11,787 nucleotides of DNA from Alphaproteobacteria bacterium (GCA_020441605.1 JAGRLX010000349.1:1-11787); one strand, 5' to 3'. Shown: positions 1 to 7,749, counted from the first letter of the stretch. The notes: generated from the sequence alone by a model not told the origin. A program made the numbers and translations.

Positions 1-129
1 GACGCTCATCAGCGGCGTATGCAACGCCGGCGTGACGTTCCACACCACGTAGTAGCCGACGAAAACCGCCAGCACGAAGATGCCAAGCAGCGAGATGAAG
101 GGGTCAACCGAATGGGCCAGCTGTTCCAT
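1..129 (-). CDS. pntAB: NAD(P) transhydrogenase alpha subunit part 2 (PntAB), N-terminal fragment
   Basis: This is the membrane part of the alpha subunit of proton-translocating NAD(P)+ transhydrogenase, which uses the proton gradient to move hydride from NADH to NADP+. Only 43 N-terminal residues are present; the 3' end lies beyond the left edge. The visible part starts MEQLAHSVDPFISLLGIF, has one hydrophobic helix (about residues 11-31), and then the family-typical stretch VTPALHTPLMSV. The start codon shares one base with the pntAA stop (TGATG), so translational coupling is likely. That layout and the match to the PntAB N-terminus fix the identity, and pntB would be expected next, outside the window. 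Confidence 0.9.
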   Translation of the reverse strand, partial: MEQLAHSVDPFISLLGIFVLAVFVGYYVVWNVTPALHTPLMSV

Positions 130-1244
130 CACTTCGCTCCCGTGAACATGGCATGCACCAGCGCGCCATCCTTGGCGATCATGGTGCCCTTGATACATTC
201 GTCCGCCTCGTCGACTTTCAAGGTGCCGTCCTTCTGCACCATCAGGTCGAGGAAATTGGCGAGGTTCTTGGCGAATAGCGGCGAGGCATTGCCGGCGAGC
301 TTGCCCGCCAGATTGACCGTGCCCACCAGCTTGACGCCCTGGTGCACGACGATCTCGTCCGGCTTTGACAACGGGCAGTTGCCGCCGCGCTCCACGGCCA
401 GGTCGACGATCACCGAGCCGGGCTTCATCGTTTCCACCATCTCCGGGGTAATCAGCACCGGCGCCGGACGGCCGGGAATGAGGGCGGTGGTGATCACCAC
501 GTCCTGGCCCTTCACATGCTCGGCCACCAGTGCTGCCTGCTTGGCCTTGTCCTCTGCTGAAAGTTCCTTGGCATAGCCACCGGAGGTCGCGGCATCGGCG
601 ATGTCGGCATAAACGAACTTGGCGCCCAGCGACTTGACCTGCTCCTCGGTGGCCTTGCGAACGTCGGTCGCCGAGACGATGGCGCCGAGACGCCGCGCCG
701 TTGCGATGGCCTGCAGGCCAGCAACGCCCACGCCCATGATGAACACCTTGGCCGGCGGCACCGTGCCCGCCGCCGTCATCATCATCGGAAAGGCGCGGGT
801 GAAATGATAGGCGGCGTCGATCACCGCCTTGTACCCCGCGAGATTGGCCTGGGAGGACAGGATATCCATCGACTGGGCGCGGGTGATGCGCGGCATCAGC
901 TCCATGGCGAATGCCGTGACCCCTGACTTGGCGATGGCCTCAAGTCCGGCCCGATCGCCATAAGGTTCGAGCCCGCCCGCCAGGATGGCGCCGGGCTTCA
1001 TCGCCTTGAGCAAGGTGTCGGATGGCCGGCGGATGGTCAGGACGATATCGGCGTCCTTCACCACATCCTTGCCGATCGTGGCGCCGGCGGCGGCGAAAGC
1101 GTCATCGCCGATGCTCGCCCCGAGGCCTGCCCCGGCCTGGACCACAACCTCCAGCCCCTTCTTGACATAGGCCTTGACCGTGTCGGGGCTGGCCGCAACG
1201 CGACTCTCCCCCGCCTGTGTTTCCGTGGGGATCGCAATTTTCAT
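129..1244 (-). CDS. pntAA: NAD(P) transhydrogenase alpha subunit part 1 (PntAA), NAD(H)-binding domain
   Basis: This is the soluble NAD(H)-binding domain I of proton-translocating transhydrogenase, which faces the cytosol and supplies hydride for NADPH production. The 371-residue protein is full length for the split alphaproteobacterial form. It opens with MKIAIPTETQAGESRVAASP, typical of the alanine dehydrogenase/PntA N-terminal domain. It carries the conserved loop RAQSMDILSSQANLAGYKAV at about 122-141 and the Rossmann glycine motif GVGVAG at 171-176, followed by the acidic residue of ATDVR near 194 that would contact the adenosine ribose. The ATG at 1244 has only a weak ribosome site; it lies 12 bp after the oxidase subunit IV-like gene and probably shares its transcript. 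The stop overlaps the pntAB start by one base. Confidence 0.96.
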   Translation of the reverse strand: MKIAIPTETQAGESRVAASPDTVKAYVKKGLEVVVQAGAGLGASIGDDAFAAAGATIGKDVVKDADIVLTIRRPSDTLLKAMKPGAILAGGLEPYGDRAGLEAIAKSGVTAFAMELMPRITRAQSMDILSSQANLAGYKAVIDAAYHFTRAFPMMMTAAGTVPPAKVFIMGVGVAGLQAIATARRLGAIVSATDVRKATEEQVKSLGAKFVYADIADAATSGGYAKELSAEDKAKQAALVAEHVKGQDVVITTALIPGRPAPVLITPEMVETMKPGSVIVDLAVERGGNCPLSKPDEIVVHQGVKLVGTVNLAGKLAGNASPLFAKNLANFLDLMVQKDGTLKVDEADECIKGTMIAKDGALVHAMFTGAK

Positions 1245-1256
1245 GGTATCGATGGC

Positions 1257-1547
1257 CTAGGAGACGGCAACAGCAGTGATCAGGCCGTAGACCACCAGGA
1301 GTCCGCCGGACAGGTACCACTTGTTGCCGGCCCTGGCGTCGATGAGCACGGCCAGACAACCGATGATCAGGCCGCCAAAACCGAGCAGCAGATTGCCGGT
1401 ATTGACAAAGCGGAAGGCGACCAGCGCCACCAGCGTGAACAGGCAGATCAGCGTCAGCGCCACCGAGCCCTTGAGGAAACCCTCATAGGTTGAGCGGTGC
1501 TCATCCATATCTTGCACATGCGAACCGGAATTGCCGTGGTCGGCCAT
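1257..1547 (-). CDS. aa3-type cytochrome c oxidase subunit IV-like small membrane protein
   Basis: The protein has 96 residues. Its N-terminus contains MDEHRSTYEGFLK (residues 14-26), which resembles the (D/E)H..TY.GF.K signature of the bacterial aa3 oxidase subunit IV family (COX4_pro_2), a small accessory subunit of the terminal oxidase. Three hydrophobic helices follow, at about 27-48, 51-70 and 77-96; the core family has only one, so the two extra helices are a lineage extension or a different membrane role. I chose the ATG at 1547 over an upstream start at 1592 because AAGGGG lies just before it and the signature then sits close to the N-terminus. It is the first gene of a likely operon with pntAA and pntAB. 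The family call rests on the short signature, so direct membership in the oxidase is inferred. Confidence 0.75.
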   Translation of the reverse strand: MADHGNSGSHVQDMDEHRSTYEGFLKGSVALTLICLFTLVALVAFRFVNTGNLLLGFGGLIIGCLAVLIDARAGNKWYLSGGLLVVYGLITAVAVS

Positions 1548-1581
1548 GATCGTCCCCTTACCCGAGTGAATCTTTGGGTCC

Positions 1582-1610
1582 GTTCTAGCCAAGCCTGCAG
1601 GTCATCGCAA
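1582..1610 (-). promoter_or_regulatory. possible sigma-70 type promoter of the subunit IV-pntAA-pntAB operon
   Basis: On the minus strand TTGCGA (1610-1605) is followed after exactly 17 bp by TAGAAC (1587-1582). These are passable -35 and -10 hexamers, placed 35 bp before the start codon of the oxidase subunit IV-like gene. The rest of the 131-bp gap to pepF (1548-1678) shows no convincing pepF terminator. This is a motif match only. Confidence 0.3.
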
Positions 1611-1678
1611 GACTGCGCCCCCAGCGCGGCGATGAGTCACGCGACTGCTGCCGATCCCCCCCGCAAGGGACAGGCGGA

Positions 1679-3472
1679 TCAGGCCTCCATCGCCTCGAGT
1701 TCGTCGATCATGCCGGAGATCACCGACAGGCCCTTCTGCCAAAAGCCGGGGTCGGCGGCATCCAGACCGAAAGGCTTCAGAAGCTCCGAGTGATGCTTCG
1801 AGCCTCCAGCCCGCAGCATGGCGAAATACTTTTCCTGGAAGCCCTCCTCGCTCTCGCGGTAGCGGGCATAGAGCGAATTCACCAGGCAATCGCCGAAGGC
1901 ATAGGCATAGACATAGAATGGCGAGTGAATGAAATGCGGAATATAGGTCCAGAAGCACTCGTAGCCGGGTCCGAAACCGATGGCATCGCCCAGGCTCTCC
2001 GCCTGCACCGACATCCAGATCTCGTTGATTTGGTCGGGTGTGAGTTCACCCTCCTTGCGGGCTGTGTGCACCTTGCGCTCGAAAGTATAGAAAGCGATCT
2101 GACGCACCACGGTATTGATCATGTCCTCCACCTTGGAGGCGAGCAGCGCCTTGCGCTTCTTCGGGTCTGCGGTCTGCTTCAGCAGTGCCTGGAAGGTCAG
2201 CATTTCGCCGAACACGGAGGCCGTCTCGGCGAGCGTCAGCGGCGTCGAGGCCATCAGCGCCCCCTGCCCCGCTGCCAGCACCTGGTGCACGCCATGGCCC
2301 AGTTCATGGGCGAGCGTCATGACATCGCGCGTCTTGCCCATGTAGTTGAGCAGCACATAGGGATGGGCTGACGGCACGGTCGGATGGGCAAAGGCGCCTG
2401 GCGCCTTGCCGGGCCTCGTTGGCGCATCGATCCAACGCTTGGCGAAGAAGGTTCCGGCGATCTTGGCCATCTCGGGCGCGAAATCGCCATAGGCCGTGAG
2501 CACGATCTTCTCGGCCTCCGCCCAGGGTACCTCGCGGGTATCCTGCGTGGGCAGCGGCGCGTTGCGGTCCCAGTGCATGAGCTTGTCCTTGCCCAGCCAC
2601 TTCGCCTTCATGCGGTAATAGCGGTGGGACAATTGCGGATAGGCCTGGCGAACCGCCTCCACCAAAGCTGCCACAACCTCGGGCTCAACCCGGTTGGACA
2701 GGTGACGGGCATCGGCGATGTCCTTGAAGCCGCGCCACCGGTCGGAAATCTCCTTGTCCTTGGCCAGCGTGTTGGTGACCAGGGTGAACAGCTTGATGTT
2801 GGCCGCGAAGGTCTTGGCCAGCGCTTCTGCACCGGCCTGCCGCTTGGCCTCGTTCGGGTTCACCAAGAGATTGAGCGTCGGCTCAAGCGTCAGGGTCTCA
2901 CCATCGACGTCGAAGCGAAGTCCCGCCATGGTTTCGTCGAATAGCCGGTTGAAGGCGGAAAATCCGGTCTGCGACTTTTCCAGGAACAATTCCTCGATCT
3001 TGTCGTCGAGCTGGTAGGGCTTCTCCATGCGGAGGTTGTCGATCCACGGCCGGTAGTGGGCAAGCGCCGGCACCTTCATCTTTTCGGCCAGAGCCGCATC
3101 TTCAATGCGGTTCAACTCGAGTTCGAAAAACAGCAGAAGAGTGGAAATCTCGGTCAGCTTGGCCGAGGTATTGCCGTAGAACTGGCCGCGCTTCGGGTCA
3201 GTGGTATCCCCTACATAATAGAGCTGCGCATAGGATCCCGTACGCCCGAGCAGATCCGACAGCGCCTCATACTCCTTCAGCGCCTGGGCAAGCTGCTCGC
3301 CGGAGAGTGCCGCCAGTCTGCCGCGGTAGGTCTCCGCGAAGGTCCTGGCATCGGCTTCACCCTTCTGCATGTCGGCAGCGAACCTCGGATCGTCCGGCGC
3401 GGCGTAAAGGTCGGCGAGGTTCCATTCAGGCAAATCCCCGAGGGCGGCGGTCTTGGCAGCGGCACTTGTCAT
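1679..3472 (-). CDS. pepF: oligoendopeptidase F (M3B family zinc metallopeptidase)
   Basis: This is a cytosolic zinc peptidase that cuts short peptides, with a likely role in peptide turnover. The 597-residue length is normal for alphaproteobacterial PepF. The zinc site HELGH is at 389-393 (His389, Glu390, His393), and ETAS at 416 supplies the expected third ligand Glu416, as in the M3 family. The N-terminal half is helical, starting DLPEWNLADLYAAPDD as PepF proteins do. There is no signal peptide. The frame stays open to an upstream start at 3559, but the ATG at 3472 is preferred because GAAGGA lies 6 bp before it and the typical PepF N-terminus begins right after. The gene diverges from the ceramidase-like gene across a 101-bp gap. 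Confidence 0.95.
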   Translation of the reverse strand: MTSAAAKTAALGDLPEWNLADLYAAPDDPRFAADMQKGEADARTFAETYRGRLAALSGEQLAQALKEYEALSDLLGRTGSYAQLYYVGDTTDPKRGQFYGNTSAKLTEISTLLLFFELELNRIEDAALAEKMKVPALAHYRPWIDNLRMEKPYQLDDKIEELFLEKSQTGFSAFNRLFDETMAGLRFDVDGETLTLEPTLNLLVNPNEAKRQAGAEALAKTFAANIKLFTLVTNTLAKDKEISDRWRGFKDIADARHLSNRVEPEVVAALVEAVRQAYPQLSHRYYRMKAKWLGKDKLMHWDRNAPLPTQDTREVPWAEAEKIVLTAYGDFAPEMAKIAGTFFAKRWIDAPTRPGKAPGAFAHPTVPSAHPYVLLNYMGKTRDVMTLAHELGHGVHQVLAAGQGALMASTPLTLAETASVFGEMLTFQALLKQTADPKKRKALLASKVEDMINTVVRQIAFYTFERKVHTARKEGELTPDQINEIWMSVQAESLGDAIGFGPGYECFWTYIPHFIHSPFYVYAYAFGDCLVNSLYARYRESEEGFQEKYFAMLRAGGSKHHSELLKPFGLDAADPGFWQKGLSVISGMIDELEAMEA

Positions 3473-3521
3473 ATGAATTCCTTCCGAGATGGTGCTGCGG
3501 ATATGGCCCATTGGCCCCGCT

Positions 3522-3544
3522 TCGGCAACCCGCCACATTGCCGA
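3522..3544. promoter_or_regulatory. inverted repeat in the divergent pepF / ceramidase-like promoter region
   Basis: TCGGCAA (3522-3528) and TTGCCGA (3538-3544) form a perfect 7-bp inverted repeat with a 9-bp spacer, midway between two divergent genes. Arm and spacer lengths fit a dimeric repressor or activator site, but I recognise no specific regulator and no regulator gene lies next to it. I could not identify clear -35/-10 elements for either gene in this gap. Confidence 0.3.
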
Positions 3545-3573
3545 TGACCAAGAATTCATGCGAAGGTCAGACC

Positions 3574-4236
3574 ATGGATTGGTTCAGGCCCATGGATGAG
3601 TATTGCGAGCGGGTGGATGCCTCGTTCTGGTCCGAACCGATGAATGCCATCTCCAACGCCGCATTCATCGTCGCTGCAATCATGCTTTTTCTGCAGTGGC
3701 GGCGGGTATCTGGCAGCGGCCCCTACGGCCCGCTGCTGATCCTCAACGTCTTCATCATCGGCGTGGGCTCGTTCCTCTATCACACATTCGCCAACCGCTG
3801 GTCCGAGATTGCCGACGTCGTGCCAATCGCCGCCTTTATTCTATTCTACCTGACGCTTGGCTTGCACAGCTATCTTGGTCTCCGCTGGTGGCAGTCATTG
3901 TCCGCGGTGGCAGTCTTCTTCGCGTTGTCACAGCTGTTCGTCATGGGGCTTGAACCGACGATCGGTTATACCGCTACCTATCTCCCTGCGCTTGCGACCA
4001 TCTATTTGGTCGGGTTGGCGATGGTCTCCAGGCAGAGGTCCATAGCGAACGGCCTCCTTCTGGCTGGCCTTGTCTTCACCGCCTCGGTCATGTTCCGCGC
4101 CGCCGACCTTCCGTTTTGCGTTTGGCTTCCCCAAGGCACACACATGGTCTGGCACCTACTCAACGCTACGATGTTATTTCTCCTGGTCCGACTCTATCTC
4201 TTGCAGGGTTCTAGCGCAGCGCCCGCAAGGCATTGA
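3574..4236 (+). CDS. ceramidase-domain (CREST superfamily) seven-helix membrane hydrolase
   Basis: The protein has 220 residues with about seven hydrophobic helices (roughly 24-40, 52-69, 81-97, 106-124, 136-152, 157-175, 193-210), as in alkaline ceramidases. The CREST active-site pattern is complete: Ser66 and His70 in GSFLYHTFA, Asp81 in SEIADVVPI, and His190 and His194 in GTHMVWHLLNA. Spacings S-4-H, H-11-D and H-4-H equal those of the zinc site in human ACER3. The N-terminal DEYCERVD and Glu21/Asn24 resemble the calcium-binding segment of ACER. It may hydrolyse an amide bond of a sphingolipid-like or other acyl-amide lipid in the inner membrane; the substrate is unknown. The ATG at 3574 has GAAGG 7 bp upstream; an in-frame ATG at 3544 is the alternative. 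The 3' end overlaps the ATPase gene on the other strand. Confidence 0.85.
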   Translation: MDWFRPMDEYCERVDASFWSEPMNAISNAAFIVAAIMLFLQWRRVSGSGPYGPLLILNVFIIGVGSFLYHTFANRWSEIADVVPIAAFILFYLTLGLHSYLGLRWWQSLSAVAVFFALSQLFVMGLEPTIGYTATYLPALATIYLVGLAMVSRQRSIANGLLLAGLVFTASVMFRAADLPFCVWLPQGTHMVWHLLNATMLFLLVRLYLLQGSSAAPARH

Positions 4237-6022
4237 GGATGACCGCGAGATCGATCGCCTCCTGCAGGAGGGCCCCCTCAAGCACCGGCAGATAGCCGAA
4301 GGCCGCGGCAACCATGGCCGCAATCGACAATCCCAGTCCCACATAAACGCTTTCCAGCGCGATCCGGCGCGACCGGGCTGAAATTTCCACCGCTTCCGCC
4401 ACCCGTTCGAGATCGTCGACCAGCAGCACCGCGTCCGCCGCCTCGGCCGAGGCCGCCGAGCCGCGCGCCCCCATGGCGATGCCGATGTCGGCCGCGGCGA
4501 GCGCCGGAGCATCGTTCACCCCGTCACCAGCCATCAGCACCGTGCCGTTGCGGCGTTCGGCGACGACGATATCCACCTTCTGCTGCGGTGAAAGCTCGGC
4601 ACGCACCTCATCGAGCCCCAATGCCGCGCCGATCCGCTCCGCGACCGCAGCGCTGTCGCCGGAGGCGAGAATGACACGCCGGACACCGGCCTGCCGCAAC
4701 CGGGCAAGTGCCGTTGGTGCGTCTTCCCGCAACTGATCGGCGAGAACCAGCTGCCCCGCCAACCGGCCATCGATCGCCACGGCGACCATGACGGCGCCAG
4801 CGTCCTCGACCCCGGCATGCAGTTGCTTGAGCCGCAGCCTGCGCCGCACGAAATTGCTGCCCCCGACGATCACCCGGTGACCATCGACATGCCCCTCGAC
4901 ACCTTCGCCGGGAGTTTCGCGGGCACCGTCCGGCTGTGACAGGCGCAAGCCGCGCAGGTGCGCCGCCTGGACGATCGACTGGGCGATGGCATGCCCCGAT
5001 GCTTGATCGAGCGAGGCCGCCAGCCGCAACACATCTTCAGCCCGGCGCCGACCGCGCACCGTGATGCCGGAAAGTTCCGCGCGGCCATGGGTCAGCGTGC
5101 CAGTCTTGTCGATGACAAGAACCGAAGCACGGGCCATGGTTTCGAGCACCGGACCGCCCTTCAGCAGGACCCCGTGCCGCGCCGCGCGGCTGATGCCCGA
5201 GACGATGGCCACCGGCACGGCGAGAATGAGCGGGCAAGGCGTGGCAACAACCAGCACGGCCAGCAGGCGCATCCGGTCGCCGCTGGCCAGATAGGCGGCA
5301 GCGGCCAGAATTACGGTAAGTGCCAGAAACCACAAGGCGTAGCGGTCGGCGAGCCGCACCATGGGTGCCTTGGCCTCCTGAGCGGCCTTAACCAGACGCA
5401 CGATGGCCGAATAGGCGCTTTCCGCCGCGGGCCGAGTCACTTCCAGGTCGAAGGCCATGTCGAGACTGACCCCACCGCTCAGCACCTCGGTTCCCCTTGC
5501 CGCTTTCACCGGAACCGATTCGCCAGTGAGGGCCGCCATGTCGAGCAATGCCGCTCCCGATATCACCCGGCCATCGACGGGCACGATCTCGCCCTGCCGC
5601 ACCAGCACCCGGTCGCCCGGCACCAGCGCACCGATCGGACATGTCTCCAATTGTCCGTCGATATAGCGCAAGGCCACCTTCGGAGCCCGGTCGAGCAGCG
5701 ACTTCATTTCGGCTCTGGCCCGGCTTGAGGCGAAGTCTTCAAGCAGTTGCCCGCCCGAATACATGAGCGACACCACTGCCGCGGCCAGCGTCTCTCCAAA
5801 CGCGATGGCCACCGACATCGACAGTCCGGCGACGATGTCGAGACCCACCTCGCCTTTCCGCAGCGAATGCACGATCTCGCCCAGAAGGGCGGCAAGAACC
5901 GCGGCGGCCGCTCCGCCCCATATGACCTGCTGCCAGGATCCGAACCCCACCTGGGGCGCAATAAACCCGAAGATGAGCCCCAGAGCCGAGACAACCACCA
6001 GGAGAATTTTAAAGCTGTTCAA
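4211..6022 (-). CDS. P1B-type heavy-metal ATPase with TPCP metal-binding motif
   Basis: This is a membrane pump that exports transition metal ions using ATP. The 603 residues show the full P-type core: TGES (166-169, actuator domain), transmembrane metal motif TPCP (261-264), DKTGT with phosphorylated Asp305, and GDGVND (499-504). Helices lie at the N-terminus (about 5-24, 34-51, 60-90), around the TPCP motif and at the C-terminus. The TPC motif is that of the P1B-5 group, whose studied member Sinorhizobium Nia handles Ni/Fe, but the C-terminal hemerythrin domain of Nia is absent and so is any N-terminal metal-binding domain. The usual P1B His-Pro dipeptide reads His344-Ala. The start is TTG at 6022, supported by AGGG 7 bp upstream; no ATG is nearby. 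The metal is therefore open. The stop lies inside the end of the opposing ceramidase-like gene. Confidence 0.92.
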   Translation of the reverse strand: MNSFKILLVVVSALGLIFGFIAPQVGFGSWQQVIWGGAAAAVLAALLGEIVHSLRKGEVGLDIVAGLSMSVAIAFGETLAAAVVSLMYSGGQLLEDFASSRARAEMKSLLDRAPKVALRYIDGQLETCPIGALVPGDRVLVRQGEIVPVDGRVISGAALLDMAALTGESVPVKAARGTEVLSGGVSLDMAFDLEVTRPAAESAYSAIVRLVKAAQEAKAPMVRLADRYALWFLALTVILAAAAYLASGDRMRLLAVLVVATPCPLILAVPVAIVSGISRAARHGVLLKGGPVLETMARASVLVIDKTGTLTHGRAELSGITVRGRRRAEDVLRLAASLDQASGHAIAQSIVQAAHLRGLRLSQPDGARETPGEGVEGHVDGHRVIVGGSNFVRRRLRLKQLHAGVEDAGAVMVAVAIDGRLAGQLVLADQLREDAPTALARLRQAGVRRVILASGDSAAVAERIGAALGLDEVRAELSPQQKVDIVVAERRNGTVLMAGDGVNDAPALAAADIGIAMGARGSAASAEAADAVLLVDDLERVAEAVEISARSRRIALESVYVGLGLSIAAMVAAAFGYLPVLEGALLQEAIDLAVILNALRALR

Positions 6023-6117
6023 GAGATTTCCCTACGATTGCTGCCTCTTAGCACAACCTGCTTTGGCCGTCGTGACATCGGTCAAACCTGTGGATTGTCC
6101 CCAAACGTGCTAGGTCG

Positions 6118-6132
6118 TTAAGGCGGTCTTTA
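6118..6132 (+). promoter_or_regulatory. imperfect CtrA-like box upstream of the sigma-54 activator gene
   Basis: TTAA (6118-6121), seven bases, then TTTA (6129-6132) matches the CtrA recognition pattern TTAA-N7-TTAA at seven of eight positions. It lies 114 bp before the activator start and just upstream of a sigma-54-like element. With one mismatch this could be chance. Confidence 0.25.
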
Positions 6133-6139
6133 CCCTTGA

Positions 6140-6156
6140 TTGGCACACTGCAAGCC
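6140..6156 (+). promoter_or_regulatory. sigma-54-like -24/-12 element upstream of the activator gene
   Basis: TTGGCAC (6140-6146) is a perfect -24 element, and the GC of the -12 element lies at 6154-6155 with the required 10 bp between GG and GC. The two bases before that GC are AA instead of the consensus TT, which weakens the site. Transcription would begin near 6167, giving an 80-base leader to the start at 6247. The surrounding 224-bp gap (6023-6246) holds no other gene that I can see. Confidence 0.35.
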
Positions 6157-6246
6157 GACATGTCGGGACGTTGCTGAACCGCCGGTAAGGTGGAGAACCA
6201 AGTCTCGCAGACGAGGCTCATATTTCAAGAAGGTCGTTAGTCGAGC

Positions 6247-7749
6247 ATGGCTTCCCGCGTATTGATTGTCGAGGACGATCCGGCACAGCGCCGCATTCTG
6301 GAAGAATTGGTCAAGCGTTTCGGGTTCGAGGCCCTCGCTGTCGATGGGGCTCTCAAGGGACTTGAAGCGCTGCGCGGTGCCAGCGGCGGCACCATCGAAT
6401 TGGTGATCCTCGATCTCAACATGCCAGGCATGGACGGCCTCGAATTCCTCGAGCGCCTGCAGGGCATCCGCGGTGACCTTCCGGTCATCGTACAGACGGC
6501 GCAGGGTTCCATCGAAACCGTGATCAAGGCCATGCGGGCAGGGGCCGACGATTTCGTCGTCAAGCCGATTTCCCCTGAGCGGCTCAAGGTATCGATGCAA
6601 AACCTCCTAAAGGTCAATGCCTTGACCGAGGAGGTGAAACGTCTCAACAAGAAGGTGGGCGGAGCGCTCACCTTCGATGATCTCATCGCCTCCTCTCCCG
6701 CCATGGCCAATGTCATGCGTCTCGGGCGGCGTAGTGCCCAATCGAATATTCCGGTGCTCATCGAAGGCGAATCCGGAGTCGGCAAGGAAATGATCGCCCG
6801 GGCCATCCAGGGTGAGAGCGACCGCGTTGGCCGCCCCTTCGTGGCGGTGAATTGTGGCGCCATTCCAGAAAACCTTGTCGAGTCGATTCTCTTCGGCCAT
6901 GAGAAGGGCGCCTTCACCGGCGCCACCAACAAACATCTCGGCAAGTTCCTTGAAGCCGACGGCGGCACCCTGTTCCTGGATGAGGTGGCGGAATTGCCTC
7001 TCGACATGCAGGTCAAGCTGCTGCGCGCGATTCAGGAGGGTGAAATCGATCCCGTTGGCTCACGCAAGCCGGTCAAGGTCAATATTCGACTGGTCTCCGC
7101 GACCAACCGCAACATGATCGAGATGGTGAAGGCCGGCCAGTTCCGCGAAGACCTCTACTATCGCCTCAATGTCTTCCCGATCATGGTGCCGCCGCTGCGG
7201 GACCGCAAGGAGGACATCCCGGCCCTGGTCGACCACTTCATCACGCGCTTCGCCGCCGAGGAAGGCCGCAAGGTGCGCGGCATTTCACCCGACGCCCTCG
7301 CCCTGTTGCGCGCCTATGGCTGGCCAGGCAATGTGCGCCAACTCGAAAATACCGTCTTCCGCGCCATCGTGCTTTGCGAGGGCGACACGCTCGAGATTGA
7401 GGATTTCCCCCAGATCGCCGCTCTCGTCGACGGTTTCGAGGTCAAGATTCCAGCAGCCCCGGCACTGCCGCCAAAACCCGTTCTGCCGCAAGGCGCGGCC
7501 GCGATTGCCGGCCAGCCCGGCGTGCGTTCGGCCGGTACCGCTGTTAGCGACGGCATGGCATTGGGTATCCCGGCGGTCACCGACGGCGGACACATCCGCA
7601 GGTTGGAGGAAGTCGAAGCCGACATGATCCGCCTCGCACTCAATCGCTACCGCGGCCAGATGTCGGAAGTGGCCAGAAAGCTTGGAATCGGGCGATCGAC
7701 GTTGTATCGTAAAATGAAAGAGCTGGGCCTCGAAGAGGCCACAGGCTGA
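6247..7749 (+). CDS. sigma-54-dependent response regulator (NtrC family, TacA/NtrX-like layout)
   Basis: This is a three-domain transcription activator of 500 residues. The receiver domain (about 4-120) has acidic residues Glu9/Asp10/Asp11, phospho-acceptor Asp56 in VILDLNMPGMDG, Thr84 and Lys106. The AAA+ domain (about 145-385) has Walker A GESGVGKE (174-181), the sigma-54 contact loop GAFTGA (221-226), Walker B TLFLDE (241-246) and GWPGNVRQLEN around 358-368. A low-complexity Ala/Pro linker (about 400-450) leads to a Fis-type helix-turn-helix (about 465-492, ending IGRSTLYRKMKELGL). It should activate sigma-54 promoters when phosphorylated. No histidine kinase gene is nearby, so its partner is unknown. 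The gene order with envelope enzymes suggests a TacA-like regulator rather than NtrC, but orthology cannot be settled here. The start ATG at 6247 has a poor ribosome site (GAAGG 12 bp upstream). Confidence 0.95.
   Translation: MASRVLIVEDDPAQRRILEELVKRFGFEALAVDGALKGLEALRGASGGTIELVILDLNMPGMDGLEFLERLQGIRGDLPVIVQTAQGSIETVIKAMRAGADDFVVKPISPERLKVSMQNLLKVNALTEEVKRLNKKVGGALTFDDLIASSPAMANVMRLGRRSAQSNIPVLIEGESGVGKEMIARAIQGESDRVGRPFVAVNCGAIPENLVESILFGHEKGAFTGATNKHLGKFLEADGGTLFLDEVAELPLDMQVKLLRAIQEGEIDPVGSRKPVKVNIRLVSATNRNMIEMVKAGQFREDLYYRLNVFPIMVPPLRDRKEDIPALVDHFITRFAAEEGRKVRGISPDALALLRAYGWPGNVRQLENTVFRAIVLCEGDTLEIEDFPQIAALVDGFEVKIPAAPALPPKPVLPQGAAAIAGQPGVRSAGTAVSDGMALGIPAVTDGGHIRRLEEVEADMIRLALNRYRGQMSEVARKLGIGRSTLYRKMKELGLEEATG

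Noticed and set aside
3473..3559. ATGAATTC / GAATTCAT inverted copies flanking the pepF-ceramidase gap
   Set aside because: They coincide with ribosome-site and start regions, are separated by 71 bp, and contain the self-symmetric GAATTC, so chance is the simpler explanation.
4958..5728. 256-codon open frame on the plus strand inside the ATPase gene
   Set aside because: It is antisense to a clearly conserved ATPase core and its translation is His/Arg/Gly-rich, as expected for a GC-rich shadow frame.
6237..7016. 259-codon open frame on the minus strand inside the activator gene
   Set aside because: It is antisense to intact receiver and AAA+ domains; the serine/arginine-rich product has no recognisable domain.
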